Below are positions 1 through 9,835 of a stretch of 50,173 nt of DNA, in pieces. The notes below the pieces were generated by a model. The model saw only the letters and a list, made by a program, of their open reading frames with translations, was not told the origin of the DNA and searched no databases. How positions within the stretch are numbered: the first letter of the stretch is position 1; each line of letters opens with the position of its first letter. The translations under genes and the position numbers were made by a program. Origin of the DNA: Sediminibacterium sp. (GTDB taxonomy: Bacteria > Bacteroidota > Bacteroidia > Chitinophagales > Chitinophagaceae); assembly GCA_007280515.1 (NCBI GenBank), contig QYPL01000009.1, positions 1-50,173 on the forward strand, written 5' to 3'.

Positions 1-32
1 AAGTAAATTTACACCCGCCTAATTGGTAAAAA

Positions 33-1139
33 ATGAAAGGATTCCAGTTTAAAACATACGAAGCTCCCAATCAATCACCCTTTGATAAATTGTTTGAAAT
101 ATTCAAGGAATTGATAGTGCATACTTCTGGGGACTTTGACGAGGCCATTAGTTGGATGCGTGAGTTAGACGTGGAATATAAATTAACAGACGAGAAGTAT
201 ACCATTGACGATTTTATAGAAGACCTAAAAAAGAAAGGGTATATCAAACAAGAGATTAAAGATGGTGGAGGAGAGGGAGAAACAAAAATAACTGCTAAAA
301 CAGAAAGGGCTATTCGACAAACGGCACTTAATAATATTTTTGGCAATTTACAAAATGCGGGCAAGGGGAATCATAAAACAAAAACCTTGGGACAAGGCGA
401 TGAAAAAAATGGCGAATTCAAAGAATTTAATTTTGGCGACAATATTGAAAATATTTCTTTAACAGAGAGTATTAAAAACGCACAAATTAATCATGGTATT
501 GATGCATTTAATTTAACAGAAAACGATTTAGTAGTAGAACAGACCGAACAAAAATCACAAATGAGTACCGTGCTTATGATTGATATAAGTCATAGCATGA
601 TTTTATATGGAGAAGATAGAATTACGCCTGCTAAAAAAGTGGCGATGGCATTAGCAGAATTAATTACTACGCGTTATCCTAAAGACACCATTGACATTCT
701 TGTATTCGGAGACGACGCCTGGACTATTAGCATTCAGGAACTACCTTATTTAAAAGTAGGGCCTTATCACACCAATACGGTAGCGGGTTTGCAGTTAGCC
801 ATGGATATTTTAAGAAGAAAAAGAAATACCAATAAACAAATATTCATGATTACCGATGGCAAGCCAAGTTGTATAAAAGAGGCCGATGGTAATTATTATA
901 TGAATAGCAATGGGCTTGACCAATACATCGTAGATAAATGTTATAGCCAAGCGAAGATGGCAAGAAAATTACATATTCCTATTACCACTTTTATGATTGC
1001 GCAGGACCCTTACTTACAAAAATTTGTGAATGCATTTACAGAGGCGAATCAAGGAAAAGCTTTTTACACAGGCTTAAAAGGTTTAGGAGAAATGATATTT
1101 GAAGACTACGAAACCAATAGAAAAAAGAAACTTAAATAA
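33..1139 (+). CDS. vWA domain protein (MoxR-partner type)
   Basis: A von Willebrand factor A domain fills the C-terminal half. The metal-ion-dependent adhesion site is visible: DISHS at residues 184-188, a threonine in the PYHTNT segment, and TDGKPS further on. The N-terminal ~160 residues are charged and unassigned. No signal peptide is seen, so it should be cytoplasmic. It lies 19 bp upstream of a MoxR-type AAA+ ATPase on the same strand. Such vWA/MoxR pairs are known to act as metal-insertion or maturation co-chaperones; the client here is unknown. The ATG at 33 follows an AT-rich leader, and anything further upstream lies outside the window. Confidence 0.88.
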   Translation: MKGFQFKTYEAPNQSPFDKLFEIFKELIVHTSGDFDEAISWMRELDVEYKLTDEKYTIDDFIEDLKKKGYIKQEIKDGGGEGETKITAKTERAIRQTALNNIFGNLQNAGKGNHKTKTLGQGDEKNGEFKEFNFGDNIENISLTESIKNAQINHGIDAFNLTENDLVVEQTEQKSQMSTVLMIDISHSMILYGEDRITPAKKVAMALAELITTRYPKDTIDILVFGDDAWTISIQELPYLKVGPYHTNTVAGLQLAMDILRRKRNTNKQIFMITDGKPSCIKEADGNYYMNSNGLDQYIVDKCYSQAKMARKLHIPITTFMIAQDPYLQKFVNAFTEANQGKAFYTGLKGLGEMIFEDYETNRKKKLK

Positions 1140-1158
1140 TTAGTACAAACATATTTAT

Positions 1159-2622
1159 ATGAAAATTGACAAAATAAAAACCCTTGGTGATTTAAAAAAA
1201 CAAGGCTACCAAAGCAAAAGCATCAAAGATGAATTAAGAGATAATCTAATTCTTAAAATAAAAGAAGGGATACCTGCATTTGAAGGCATACATGGTTTTG
1301 AAGAAACCGTTATTCCTGAAATTGAAAGAGCCATTTTATCTAAGCACAATATTAATTTATTAGGCTTAAGAGGTCAGGCCAAAACTAAATTGGCTCGCTT
1401 AATGATACAGTTATTAGACGAGTATATTCCTTTTGTAGCGGGCTCTGAAATTAATGACGACCCCTTGGCCCCTATTTCAAGATTCGCCAAGGACTTAATT
1501 AGTGAGAAAGGCGATGCCACTCCTATTGAATGGCTTCACCGTAACGAAAGGTTCTTTGAAAAACTAGCCACTCCCGATGTTACCATTGCAGATATCATTG
1601 GAGACGTAGACCCTATTAAGGCTGCGAATTTAAAATTGTCTTATGCCGATGAGCGAGTGATACATTTTGGAATGATTCCAAGAGCCAATAGAAGCATATT
1701 TGTCATCAATGAGCTTCCCGATTTACAAGCCAGAATACAAGTGGCTTTGTTTAATATATTACAAGAAGGCGATATTCAAATTAGAGGTTTTAAACTAAGA
1801 ATGAATTTAGATATTCAATTTATTTTCACCGCTAACCCAGAAGACTATACCAATAGAGGAAGTATTGTAACGCCTTTGAAAGACAGAATAGGCTCACAAA
1901 TATTAACACATTATCCTAAAAATATTGCGGTAGCTAAAAAAATTACCGAACAGGAGGCAAAAATAAATGCGGTACAGTCGGAGCTGGTGTATGTGCCTAA
2001 TTTAGCCAAAGACATTATTGAGCAAATTAGTTTTGAAGCAAGGGCTAGTGAATACATTGATACTAAAAGTGGTGTAAGTGCTAGAATGACTATTTCTGCC
2101 ATGGAAAATTTAATTAGTACTGCAGAAAGAAGGGCCTTAAAAAATGGATTAACTAAAACCGCTGTGCGCTTATCCGACTTTATGGGTATTATTCCCGCTA
2201 TTACCGGAAAAGTAGAGCTAGTATATGAAGGAGAGCAAGAAGGTGCTGAAGTAATAGCTAATCTTTTAATTGAAAAAGCCATTAGTACTTTATTTAAATT
2301 TCAATTTCCAAAAATTAGTAAACTAGAAAAGCCAAATGAAAAAAATGCTTATTCTGACTTACTAGATTGGTTTATAGCAGAAGGTGGTTTTGAATTATAT
2401 GAAGACTTTGATGAGAAACAATACAAAAAAGTATTAGACGATGTGAAGCCTTTAGATGCGCTTATGAAAAAACATGCACCTGATACCAGCAAAGAAGATG
2501 CCTACTTTATGAAAGAATTTATTTTATGGGCCTTGGTAGAAAATAAGAAATTAAATAAAGAAAAATTAACAGAAGGCTTTTCTTTTAAAGACATTCTAGG
2601 GCATATGATTAATAAGCTCTAA
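1159..2622 (+). CDS. MoxR-type AAA+ ATPase (magnesium-chelatase-like)
   Basis: AAA+ ATPase of 487 residues. A Walker A variant, GLRGQAKT, lies at residues 69-76, and a Walker B-like segment reads IFVINELPD. Its length and the magnesium-chelatase subunit I/MoxR layout suggest it remodels a client protein with the vWA protein encoded just upstream. The C-terminal ~130 residues are lysine- and glutamate-rich and not assigned. It is cytoplasmic and probably co-transcribed with the vWA gene. It is followed by a convergent gene starting at 2648. Confidence 0.87.
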   Translation: MKIDKIKTLGDLKKQGYQSKSIKDELRDNLILKIKEGIPAFEGIHGFEETVIPEIERAILSKHNINLLGLRGQAKTKLARLMIQLLDEYIPFVAGSEINDDPLAPISRFAKDLISEKGDATPIEWLHRNERFFEKLATPDVTIADIIGDVDPIKAANLKLSYADERVIHFGMIPRANRSIFVINELPDLQARIQVALFNILQEGDIQIRGFKLRMNLDIQFIFTANPEDYTNRGSIVTPLKDRIGSQILTHYPKNIAVAKKITEQEAKINAVQSELVYVPNLAKDIIEQISFEARASEYIDTKSGVSARMTISAMENLISTAERRALKNGLTKTAVRLSDFMGIIPAITGKVELVYEGEQEGAEVIANLLIEKAISTLFKFQFPKISKLEKPNEKNAYSDLLDWFIAEGGFELYEDFDEKQYKKVLDDVKPLDALMKKHAPDTSKEDAYFMKEFILWALVENKKLNKEKLTEGFSFKDILGHMINKL

Positions 2623-2647
2623 GAAAAAGGGTTATTAATTAAAAGAA

Positions 2648-5128
2648 TTAATTTCTTTTAATACTTGCTTTTTTCTGTATAATTTCTCCACTTGCCGTTA
2701 TACCCGTAACGGAGATGGTATAATTAGTATTTACATCTCCGGTGTAAAATTCAACTTGCGCTTTACCATTGGGGCTAGTATACAAATGCCCATTCCAATA
2801 CAAGGTGGATCTATTATCATTAAAGGATGCTTTTTTAATATCCAAATCGGAATAATCTGGCGTATTAAATAGGGGTGCTAAATGATAAGAAGCTGGATTG
2901 TATATTAAAGTGCCGTATTGTTCATAATGATTAGTGAAATTCGAATTTCTTTGTGTATTAATTAGAATGACCCCATTGGATGACATTGTTCCATAATAAG
3001 AGGCTTCAGGGCCTGACAATACTTCTACAAAGTCTATAATATCAGGTGATATACTAGCTATTGCTGCCAGTACTGGACTACTTTGAAAAGACATCGTACC
3101 TAATTCATCAGGAACGTATTGTGGTCCACTACCTCCTGCCATCATTACGCCATCCACAATGAGTAAGGGCTCGTCTTTTGCACTTGCGCCAAAAGAAGTA
3201 AGTCCTCCTAAGGTTAAATAGCCACCCCTTAAATGTAAGCCTGGCATCATTAACATGGCATTACTTGCATCATTGCGGTTAATATTCTGCATAGCCTCTC
3301 CAGTCATTACATGTGAAAAAAGACTTACTCTTTTACTAGTATTATAAGAATTGGCTTTAATACTAGATTTTACAACAACCGATTGAAGCCATTCTTTCCC
3401 CGTTCCTCTATAAATATCTTTGAAATTAGTATTGCGCAAATTGCTAATATAGTCAAGATCATTTATTGGAAATTTCTTTTTTAAGGTAAGCGGTGTAGAA
3501 AATTTTGGGAAAGGAGAAGTAACATCGATAACAATTTTCTCATCTAATTTTGTTCCTTTTAGTGTAGAAACTTGCAAAGTAAAAGCTACACTATCTAAAT
3601 AGGGAGGAACCCTAAACTCAAACTCTCCTCTAGTATTAGTGGTATCGGTATCAAAAAGATAAAATCTTTTATTCGTATAAATTGTAACTACTCTATTAGC
3701 CACCGGTAGTTTCTTTTTATTAAGAATTCTGCCTTTAATACTTGTTAAAAGGGTGTCCACAGGAAGTTCAGATTGTTTACTGACTATTTTATTAGCCAAT
3801 GCCTGCTTGCTATAATTTTTTCCTTTAAAAATCATGGGCTGGCTTAGTAATTCAAGCTCATTATAATTATTAGCGGGCTCCTCTAATGTAAGATTATCAT
3901 TACTTGTACTATTGCTAGTCTCTTTAATGGCATTATCGTCTGTAACGGCAATAGACAATGCTGTAAAATTAGGATTTAATACAGAGTCTCCTTTGTATAA
4001 GGTTAGTACCACTTTATCCCTAGCAGCATAATTTTGTTTATCGGTGCTTATAAATAATTCTTCTTTAGGTTTAGTGATATAAATTGTTCTTTCACTTACT
4101 ACTTCTTGCGCTTCATTAAATAATAATAATTTTGAAATACCTGTAGGGAAATAAGATTTAGGAATATTCAATTCATACATATCCACACCTACACTTGCAA
4201 AGCAAAGACTATCTTTATTAATACCTAATAAATAAGACTGCTTGCCTTTCTGATATAAAGAGTCGCCTTGTGAAACCACTACCTTAAGGGTTGTAGGGGT
4301 TTGCTCCTTTATTAAAATTTGACTAGCATAATAATTCATTGAAGGCAAGGGCGCTTTAACTAATTGCTTCTCCCATTTAAAATTGGCTGCATAGTTTTTA
4401 GATCTTGAAACAAAAAAGGATATTTTACCCAATCCTGTTGCGCTATCTGTTTTAAACCAAGTCAATGCTGAACTATCTATATTGTCATTGATATAACCTT
4501 CAATTTGTAAGGGATTGTTATATTCATCCACTGCCTTAATAGCAATAGTGGTATTGGTGCCTGCAATAATTTCACCCCCTTCTGGATAGAAAAGTAAACG
4601 AGGAGGCTTAGTACTAATAAGTTTTACTTTTTCTTCAATAGGTGTTGCTAATAATGTAGAAGGGAATTTTTTGTTGGTAACATATATAGGTGATACTAAA
4701 ACGGAATTGGTATCATACTTCTGTATAGTGGCAGTATATAATCTTAACCAATAAAAACCTTCTCGTAAGGAATCCGATAATCTAATAAGGCCTTCTGTTT
4801 TCTGACTTGGAATGTTTAATAATAACTGAGCAACTGCAATGTCCTTTTCATTCACTAAATCAATAAATAAGGTTTTACTATGCGAAAAATATTTATGTGA
4901 TAATGAATTTACAATCCAGGCTTTAAACCAAAGTTCTTCTCCTGCTACGAAAATATTTTTATTGGTTTGAACAAATAACTTCTCAGTGGTACCTGCTCTT
5001 AAATCGCTTATAAAGCGCCCCGCGAGGCTATCGGTATTTTCAATATTAGTTTGCGCATTGCTAAGTAATGCTAAAAACAAAAAAGAAAGAATAAATATTG
5101 ACTTTAACGAATATTTCATAGGATTCAT
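2648..5128 (-). CDS. Surface protein with MG2-like domain and TonB-receptor plug domain, no beta-barrel
   Basis: Secreted or outer-membrane-associated protein of 826 residues. An N-terminal signal peptide ends near SNAQ. A macroglobulin MG2-like region follows (FVQTNKNIFVAGEELWFKAW), then further Ig-like segments. A carboxypeptidase-regulatory-like stretch precedes a TonB-dependent receptor plug around residues 620-750 (LLIVDGVMMAGG, then a YYGTMSSNGVILINT ending typical of plugs). The ~600-residue beta-barrel normally following a plug is absent; the protein ends about 80 residues later. Such plug-without-barrel proteins occur in Bacteroidota, and their role is unclear. It is convergent with the MoxR gene. 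Confidence 0.75.
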   Translation of the reverse strand: MNPMKYSLKSIFILSFLFLALLSNAQTNIENTDSLAGRFISDLRAGTTEKLFVQTNKNIFVAGEELWFKAWIVNSLSHKYFSHSKTLFIDLVNEKDIAVAQLLLNIPSQKTEGLIRLSDSLREGFYWLRLYTATIQKYDTNSVLVSPIYVTNKKFPSTLLATPIEEKVKLISTKPPRLLFYPEGGEIIAGTNTTIAIKAVDEYNNPLQIEGYINDNIDSSALTWFKTDSATGLGKISFFVSRSKNYAANFKWEKQLVKAPLPSMNYYASQILIKEQTPTTLKVVVSQGDSLYQKGKQSYLLGINKDSLCFASVGVDMYELNIPKSYFPTGISKLLLFNEAQEVVSERTIYITKPKEELFISTDKQNYAARDKVVLTLYKGDSVLNPNFTALSIAVTDDNAIKETSNSTSNDNLTLEEPANNYNELELLSQPMIFKGKNYSKQALANKIVSKQSELPVDTLLTSIKGRILNKKKLPVANRVVTIYTNKRFYLFDTDTTNTRGEFEFRVPPYLDSVAFTLQVSTLKGTKLDEKIVIDVTSPFPKFSTPLTLKKKFPINDLDYISNLRNTNFKDIYRGTGKEWLQSVVVKSSIKANSYNTSKRVSLFSHVMTGEAMQNINRNDASNAMLMMPGLHLRGGYLTLGGLTSFGASAKDEPLLIVDGVMMAGGSGPQYVPDELGTMSFQSSPVLAAIASISPDIIDFVEVLSGPEASYYGTMSSNGVILINTQRNSNFTNHYEQYGTLIYNPASYHLAPLFNTPDYSDLDIKKASFNDNRSTLYWNGHLYTSPNGKAQVEFYTGDVNTNYTISVTGITASGEIIQKKASIKRN

Positions 5129-5273
5129 TTAAACTATTAAGGTTAATGTTACAATATCTAAACCCATGCATTATAGACGCTGCATTATAGACACTTGAAG
5201 TAAACCTATTTAAAGTTAGAAGAAATAAAGGGAATATAGAAAATTTAAGGACAAACGGAAACCAATGCCAGCT

Positions 5274-6428
5274 CTACAACTTAAATAAGATTTTCTTCTT
5301 ATACAAAAGATAACATATGCCCCACTCTAGCGCAAAAATAGTTAAGGAAGAACCTATTTGCACTAAGATTAGAGGAAGGTGCAGTAAATTCAATAAGCCA
5401 TCAGTAATTTCAGTAATATATCCATTGAACCAACGTGCTCCTACTATTTCAAAAAACAAATAAATAAAAAGAGAATTCATGCCCACTATGGTAAAAAACA
5501 ATAAATATTTTTTATGATCTAGTATGTCTATCCACCAATAACAAAGGGCAAGGCCCACTAAACACCAACCCAGGGAGGCTAAGGTGAAACTGCTAGTGGC
5601 AATTCTTTTAATAATGGGCGTTACACCCATATAATCAAGTCCAAAGCCCAATACCAAACAGGCTATTGCAAATAAGAGTATTATTTTTATTTTCAATAGC
5701 CCTTCCTCTTTGTCTGTAACCTCTTTATTTGCAATTTCTTTCTGATTAATATTCTCTTTTTCCATTTTTATTTCAGTACCTAATAATAATTTTCCTACTA
5801 GCGCCCCTGCAATGGTATGCACTGCAGTGGGAATACAATTAATAGCCACCCAGCCATCTGCATTTATTTTGTTCATTAATACAGTGTCAATAAAATTGCC
5901 AAAATTATGCTGATCCACAAAAGGCATATCAAAGCCTGTTATATGATTACCTCTATATAAATATTCAGTGAGTAATAATAAACCAATAGAAAAAATAATT
6001 TGAAAAAGGACACTAAACTCAAAAATTAAAAAAGCAACTAATGTTGTAAAAGACAACTGAGTTAATACATCCCATAATTCAAAAGACAAACCGCCTGGTC
6101 GAACGGCATAATCCAATACGCCCCAAAAAAACAACCAACCACTTCGTTTTACTACCTTAATAAAAGAAGTATTCCAGGTAATGCCTTTTTGTTTTTGTTG
6201 ATGTAAAGAATAAGCCATGGCTATACCTGCCATAAACATAAAGGCAGGTTGTATTAAATCCCAAAAGCGAAGCCCATTCCAAGGATGATGAAAAAATTGT
6301 AGGAAAAAATTATTCAATACTGTATTTTCTGAAGCCTTAAAAAAATGCTCATAAAGTCCAGCACTTTCTAATGCCAAAAGCACCATAATAAGGCCACGCA
6401 TAAAATCAAGCGATGCTAATCTTCTCAT
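5274..6428 (-). CDS. Membrane acyltransferase of the NagX / heparan-alpha-glucosaminide N-acetyltransferase-like family (DUF5009)
   Basis: Integral membrane protein of 384 residues with about 9-10 hydrophobic segments. It starts with the family's typical SLDFMRGLIM motif and carries a conserved FWDLIQPAFMFMAG segment in the second membrane region. A lysine/glutamate-rich cytoplasmic loop lies near residues 220-245. Homologues include bacterial NagX and lysosomal HGSNAT, which transfer acetyl groups to amino sugars across a membrane. Substrate specificity cannot be read from sequence. A terminator separates it from the upstream M28 peptidase gene. Confidence 0.75.
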   Translation of the reverse strand: MRRLASLDFMRGLIMVLLALESAGLYEHFFKASENTVLNNFFLQFFHHPWNGLRFWDLIQPAFMFMAGIAMAYSLHQQKQKGITWNTSFIKVVKRSGWLFFWGVLDYAVRPGGLSFELWDVLTQLSFTTLVAFLIFEFSVLFQIIFSIGLLLLTEYLYRGNHITGFDMPFVDQHNFGNFIDTVLMNKINADGWVAINCIPTAVHTIAGALVGKLLLGTEIKMEKENINQKEIANKEVTDKEEGLLKIKIILLFAIACLVLGFGLDYMGVTPIIKRIATSSFTLASLGWCLVGLALCYWWIDILDHKKYLLFFTIVGMNSLFIYLFFEIVGARWFNGYITEITDGLLNLLHLPLILVQIGSSLTIFALEWGICYLLYKKKILFKL

Positions 6429-6443
6429 AATTTGAATTTACAA

Positions 6444-6483
6444 CAAAAAAAATCAACTACCTAAATGAATAAGTAGTTGATTT
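6444..6483 (-). terminator. Rho-independent terminator after the M28 peptidase gene
   Basis: Inverted repeat AATCAACTAC (6451-6460) / GTAGTTGATT (6473-6482). On the minus strand the stem is followed by a T-rich run (the A-run at 6443-6450 on the plus strand). It lies between the stop of the peptidase gene and the start of the acyltransferase gene. Confidence 0.75.
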
Positions 6484-6504
6484 AAAATTTAAAAGAATGA
6501 TAGA

Positions 6505-8085
6505 CTAATACCTTGGACCGCCTGGTCTTGGCTTAGGCAATTCATTGCGAGGAAGTTTTTGATCTCTTTGTGCTGCATCGAAAACAAAGGTGGCAACAAT
6601 AGTGGCAATTTGTTTTAGATCGTCTTCACTTACATGATCTAGTACATCCATATTACTATGGTGTGTGCGTGTATCATATTCAATAGGGTCTTGAATGAAT
6701 TGGAATCCAGGTAAACCCACTCCATCAAAGGATTGATGGTCGGTTCCACCTGTATTGCTTATTGTAATAGTACCATTGGTAATATCTTTCAATGGAGCAA
6801 ACCATTGTTCGAAAATTTCTTTACATGCTGCATTGTTTTGTAAATAAATACCACGCACTTTACCAGTACCGTTGTCTATATTAAAATAAGAAGAGAATTT
6901 TTCATGAGAAGGTAATAGTTGCATCGTAGCAGGATCTGCAAAAGTCTTTTTTACATAACCTCTTGAACCTAATAAGCCTTCTTCTTCTCCACCCCATAAA
7001 CCAATACGAATGGTTCTCTTATTATTAATACCTACTGTTTTTAAAATACGAAGTGCTTCCATCATGACTGCAGAACCAGAAGCATTGTCGGTAGCGCCTG
7101 TTCCTGTATGCCATGAATCTAAATGCGCACCAATCATGACAATTTCATCTTTTAACACAGGGTCTGTACCTGGAATTTCTGCAATTACATTGTAACCTTG
7201 TAAGTCTTTATTGTAGAATTTAGTTTTAACATCGGCATCTAATTTTACTTCTTTGCCTGCTTTTACTAATCTTAAAATAGTATTATAATCTTCAATGCCA
7301 ATGGCAATGTCTAAGAAGTTCTCAGGGTCGGTTCCTTTATAACCACCTCCACCTTGCGAAAAAATAGTACCATCATGAAAACGAGGACTGCTCGTAAGCA
7401 TAGCTACAGCGCCTTCACTAATTGCCATTGCTTTTAATATATTTAATACATTGCCACTACCACGCATCGCTTGCATTCTTCTCATCATAGCTGTATCAGG
7501 AGCTGTAGCTTGACCACGCGCTTGCATAGGTGCAGCTTTCGCCATTTTCTCTAACTCTTCATCGGTAAAACGAACAGCATCTGCTTTAAAGCTTTGCTTA
7601 TAGGCTTCTAATTTATCGATGATAATTATTTTACCTTTTAAAGTACCGCGGTACTGTTCAAGTCCTGCAGAATCTTTTAGTACTACTGCCACTACCTCAG
7701 CATTTTTTAAACCCTTTGTACCACCTGTCCAAGCCTTCGGATAGTTTTGAATAGCTTTATAATAAGGGACTGTCATCGCTAAATAAGATTTTTCTAATTC
7801 CCAGCCTTTACCAAATTCACCCCAAGGATCCAAGGCAGCATTGGATAAACCAATAGATACTAATTTATCTTTAGCATAATTCGCTGCACGAAAATATCCT
7901 GGAGAATTCATAAGTCTGTTACCATTTACATCTGTTAAATTAAACATGATGTCCATTATCTGAGAACGCTTTAAGCCTTCTTCTTTAATCTTATCTATGG
8001 TAGCAATATCTAATTTTTCTTGAGCAAAAAGGGCTGTTGAAAAACTAAACATACATAATAGAAACAGTGAGCTGGTTTTTTTCAT
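6505..8085 (-). CDS. M28 family zinc peptidase with PA-like insert
   Basis: Secreted metallopeptidase of 526 residues. A signal peptide ends near FAQ. A protease-associated-like region comes first (around SEGAVAMLTSSPRF). The M28 catalytic domain follows, with co-catalytic zinc ligands visible in order: GAHLDSW (His), ATDNASG (Asp), GGEEEG (catalytic Glu plus ligand Glu), YFNIDNGTG (Asp) and GGTDHQSF (His). Family members are amino- or carboxypeptidases working in the periplasm or outside the cell. The C-terminus is short, proline- and glycine-rich (KPRPGGPRY). A strong terminator follows. Confidence 0.9.
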   Translation of the reverse strand: MKKTSSLFLLCMFSFSTALFAQEKLDIATIDKIKEEGLKRSQIMDIMFNLTDVNGNRLMNSPGYFRAANYAKDKLVSIGLSNAALDPWGEFGKGWELEKSYLAMTVPYYKAIQNYPKAWTGGTKGLKNAEVVAVVLKDSAGLEQYRGTLKGKIIIIDKLEAYKQSFKADAVRFTDEELEKMAKAAPMQARGQATAPDTAMMRRMQAMRGSGNVLNILKAMAISEGAVAMLTSSPRFHDGTIFSQGGGGYKGTDPENFLDIAIGIEDYNTILRLVKAGKEVKLDADVKTKFYNKDLQGYNVIAEIPGTDPVLKDEIVMIGAHLDSWHTGTGATDNASGSAVMMEALRILKTVGINNKRTIRIGLWGGEEEGLLGSRGYVKKTFADPATMQLLPSHEKFSSYFNIDNGTGKVRGIYLQNNAACKEIFEQWFAPLKDITNGTITISNTGGTDHQSFDGVGLPGFQFIQDPIEYDTRTHHSNMDVLDHVSEDDLKQIATIVATFVFDAAQRDQKLPRNELPKPRPGGPRY

Positions 8086-8186
8086 TGTATTTGTATTTTG
8101 GTTTAAAAGAAATTTAAATTTTTGTAGTGTCAGATATCACGAATGTAATATTCCTTTTTAAGCTTGTTTTAATTCATTATTTTTTA

Positions 8187-9611
8187 CTATTCTGTATCAT
8201 CATAGCCAAATTTTTGATTCAAAGCAAAAACTGCTTCTGCAGAAAAATCGTTCTTATGAATTAAGGCAAGTTGTCCGTCAATAAGCCCACGCTTAGTGGG
8301 TAATAAGGAAATATTTTTTTCATAGATACTTAATGCCAAAGCATCGGTAGGTGCTCCTATTGTTTGTATAGCTGCAGCCACATCTTCCATCTGATGAATG
8401 ACCGATAAAATTTGATTGGGTATCCAAGAAGTAATAGGCGTGCCACCGGTAGCAATCGCATACTTTGTATTGGCCATGATATATTTTTGAACGAACTGCC
8501 AATGACCATTTCTAAAATGGTAAATTTCTTCTAGTATGCCCAATAAAAAACATAAACTTTTCGCGTCTTTATTTTCTAAGAGTTTACCCATTAAGCCTTT
8601 AGGATGCACTGCCTTCATTGCATTTTGTAAATCACTGAAAAAATGCTGAACACATTTTGGACGGTATAAACGTAAATCTAATAAGTATTTAGTAAGCTCG
8701 TTTTCTGGATAATAAAAAATAACACCAGAAAAAATATCTTGCATAGGAATAATATCATCCTGCGCACCAGTCTGTCCTCTAAAGGCCTTAGGCTCTTCCC
8801 AAACACCTTCATAGGTAACCCCGTCTCCAAATAAATCGGTATTGCCTTTTACACCCATGATAAAAATTCTAAAGTCGTTGTAACGCTGCCATCTTGAAGC
8901 CTTCCACATTTCTTTTCTTCTTATATTCATCTGTTTCATCGTTTCCCAATTCTTTTCTAAAAAAGGGGCTACATTTTTTTCACCGTTATCTAAGGCTTGT
9001 AAAGTTTGCATCACCGATCCCACTAAATTGGCCGAGTAACGGTTAATGTCAACATGCAACATAATAAAACCTACTTCATCGGGTTGACCAGAAAATTTAT
9101 TACACATCGTAATGTTTTCCCAGTTTAAATCGCCAGAGGCATCCAGCTTTCTATAGTTGCCTAAAGAATACGCATAGTGATAATCAAGCCAAGCAAAAAC
9201 ATCTAGTTTATCTGCCACCTTGCAAAAAGGAATGGCAATATTTTTAGGCAACACATTTCTTGCTTTACCATATTTTCCATCAATTTTAAATTGCTGATAA
9301 GAAGGCTCTAATAAATAAGCAGAAGCTAAAAAACTATAAGATCTGAATAAGGCTTGTAAAATAAAAATGTCGGTTTCTTTTTCAATGGCTTCTACATGAT
9401 TTTCTATAGCTAAGACAGGCTCCACTATTCCATTAGGGGTATGTAATAAGCCAAATTCTTTTTCATTCAATACCACGGGCATGGCATCTAAAACAGCTTG
9501 TAAATCGCTGTAGGTTGAAGGTAATTTTACCAAGGGTGCCTTGGTAGGTAAAAAACCATGCGCTGCACTAACATCAAAAAAGCCATCAGAATAATTGGAT
9601 AAAATAGCCAT
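8187..9611 (-). CDS. Indoleamine 2,3-dioxygenase-like heme protein
   Basis: A 474-residue protein collinear with eukaryotic IDO. Matching landmarks are SYSFLASAYL near residue 91, LPKNIAIPFC near 121, RIFIMGVKGN near 248, GVTYEGVWEEPKAFRG near 264, a candidate proximal heme-ligand His370 in FRNGHWQFVQKYI, and ATGGTPIT near 387. IDO opens the indole ring of tryptophan, giving N-formylkynurenine. No signal peptide is seen. No other kynurenine-pathway gene is nearby, so the in vivo substrate is inferred only. It is divergent from the saccharopine-dehydrogenase-like gene across a 224-bp spacer containing a perfect hairpin. Confidence 0.85.
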   Translation of the reverse strand: MAILSNYSDGFFDVSAAHGFLPTKAPLVKLPSTYSDLQAVLDAMPVVLNEKEFGLLHTPNGIVEPVLAIENHVEAIEKETDIFILQALFRSYSFLASAYLLEPSYQQFKIDGKYGKARNVLPKNIAIPFCKVADKLDVFAWLDYHYAYSLGNYRKLDASGDLNWENITMCNKFSGQPDEVGFIMLHVDINRYSANLVGSVMQTLQALDNGEKNVAPFLEKNWETMKQMNIRRKEMWKASRWQRYNDFRIFIMGVKGNTDLFGDGVTYEGVWEEPKAFRGQTGAQDDIIPMQDIFSGVIFYYPENELTKYLLDLRLYRPKCVQHFFSDLQNAMKAVHPKGLMGKLLENKDAKSLCFLLGILEEIYHFRNGHWQFVQKYIMANTKYAIATGGTPITSWIPNQILSVIHQMEDVAAAIQTIGAPTDALALSIYEKNISLLPTKRGLIDGQLALIHKNDFSAEAVFALNQKFGYDDTE

Positions 9612-9720
9612 TGTTAAAATTAAGTTTATACGCTTATAGTGATTAATTAAAGATGCAAATAAGGTGTACTGAAGCTATGAAAAAAACAAGTTAAAAATTC
9701 AGTTTTGCTCCTTTTTACAT

Positions 9721-9742
9721 GGGGGCTTGTAATTAAGCCCCC
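9721..9742. promoter_or_regulatory. Perfect inverted repeat in a divergent intergenic region
   Basis: GGGGGCTT at 9721-9728 and AAGCCCCC at 9735-9742 pair perfectly around a 6-nt AT-rich loop. It lies between two divergently transcribed genes (starts at 9611 and 9836), so it is not an obvious end-of-gene terminator, and no T-run follows on either strand. It could be an operator, or a relic terminator of a lost gene. What is seen is the palindrome; its function is inference. Confidence 0.4.
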
Positions 9743-9835
9743 GCTTAGAATAACTGTTTGATTTACAGTAATTTAAAATTAAAATTTAAAAAATAAAGGG
9801 GTTTTAGATTACCTTGCAGTTCAAATTATCATTTT

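Noticed and set aside
71..364. Open frame opposite the vWA gene
   Set aside because: Lies wholly inside the vWA gene on the other strand and shows no family signature; a shadow of that gene. The same applies to other antisense frames in long genes, e.g. 1911-2282, 15034-15387 and 27739-28038.
8320..8502. Same-strand small frame inside the IDO-like gene
   Set aside because: Overlaps the well-supported IDO-like coding sequence in another frame, with Cys/Tyr-rich random composition.
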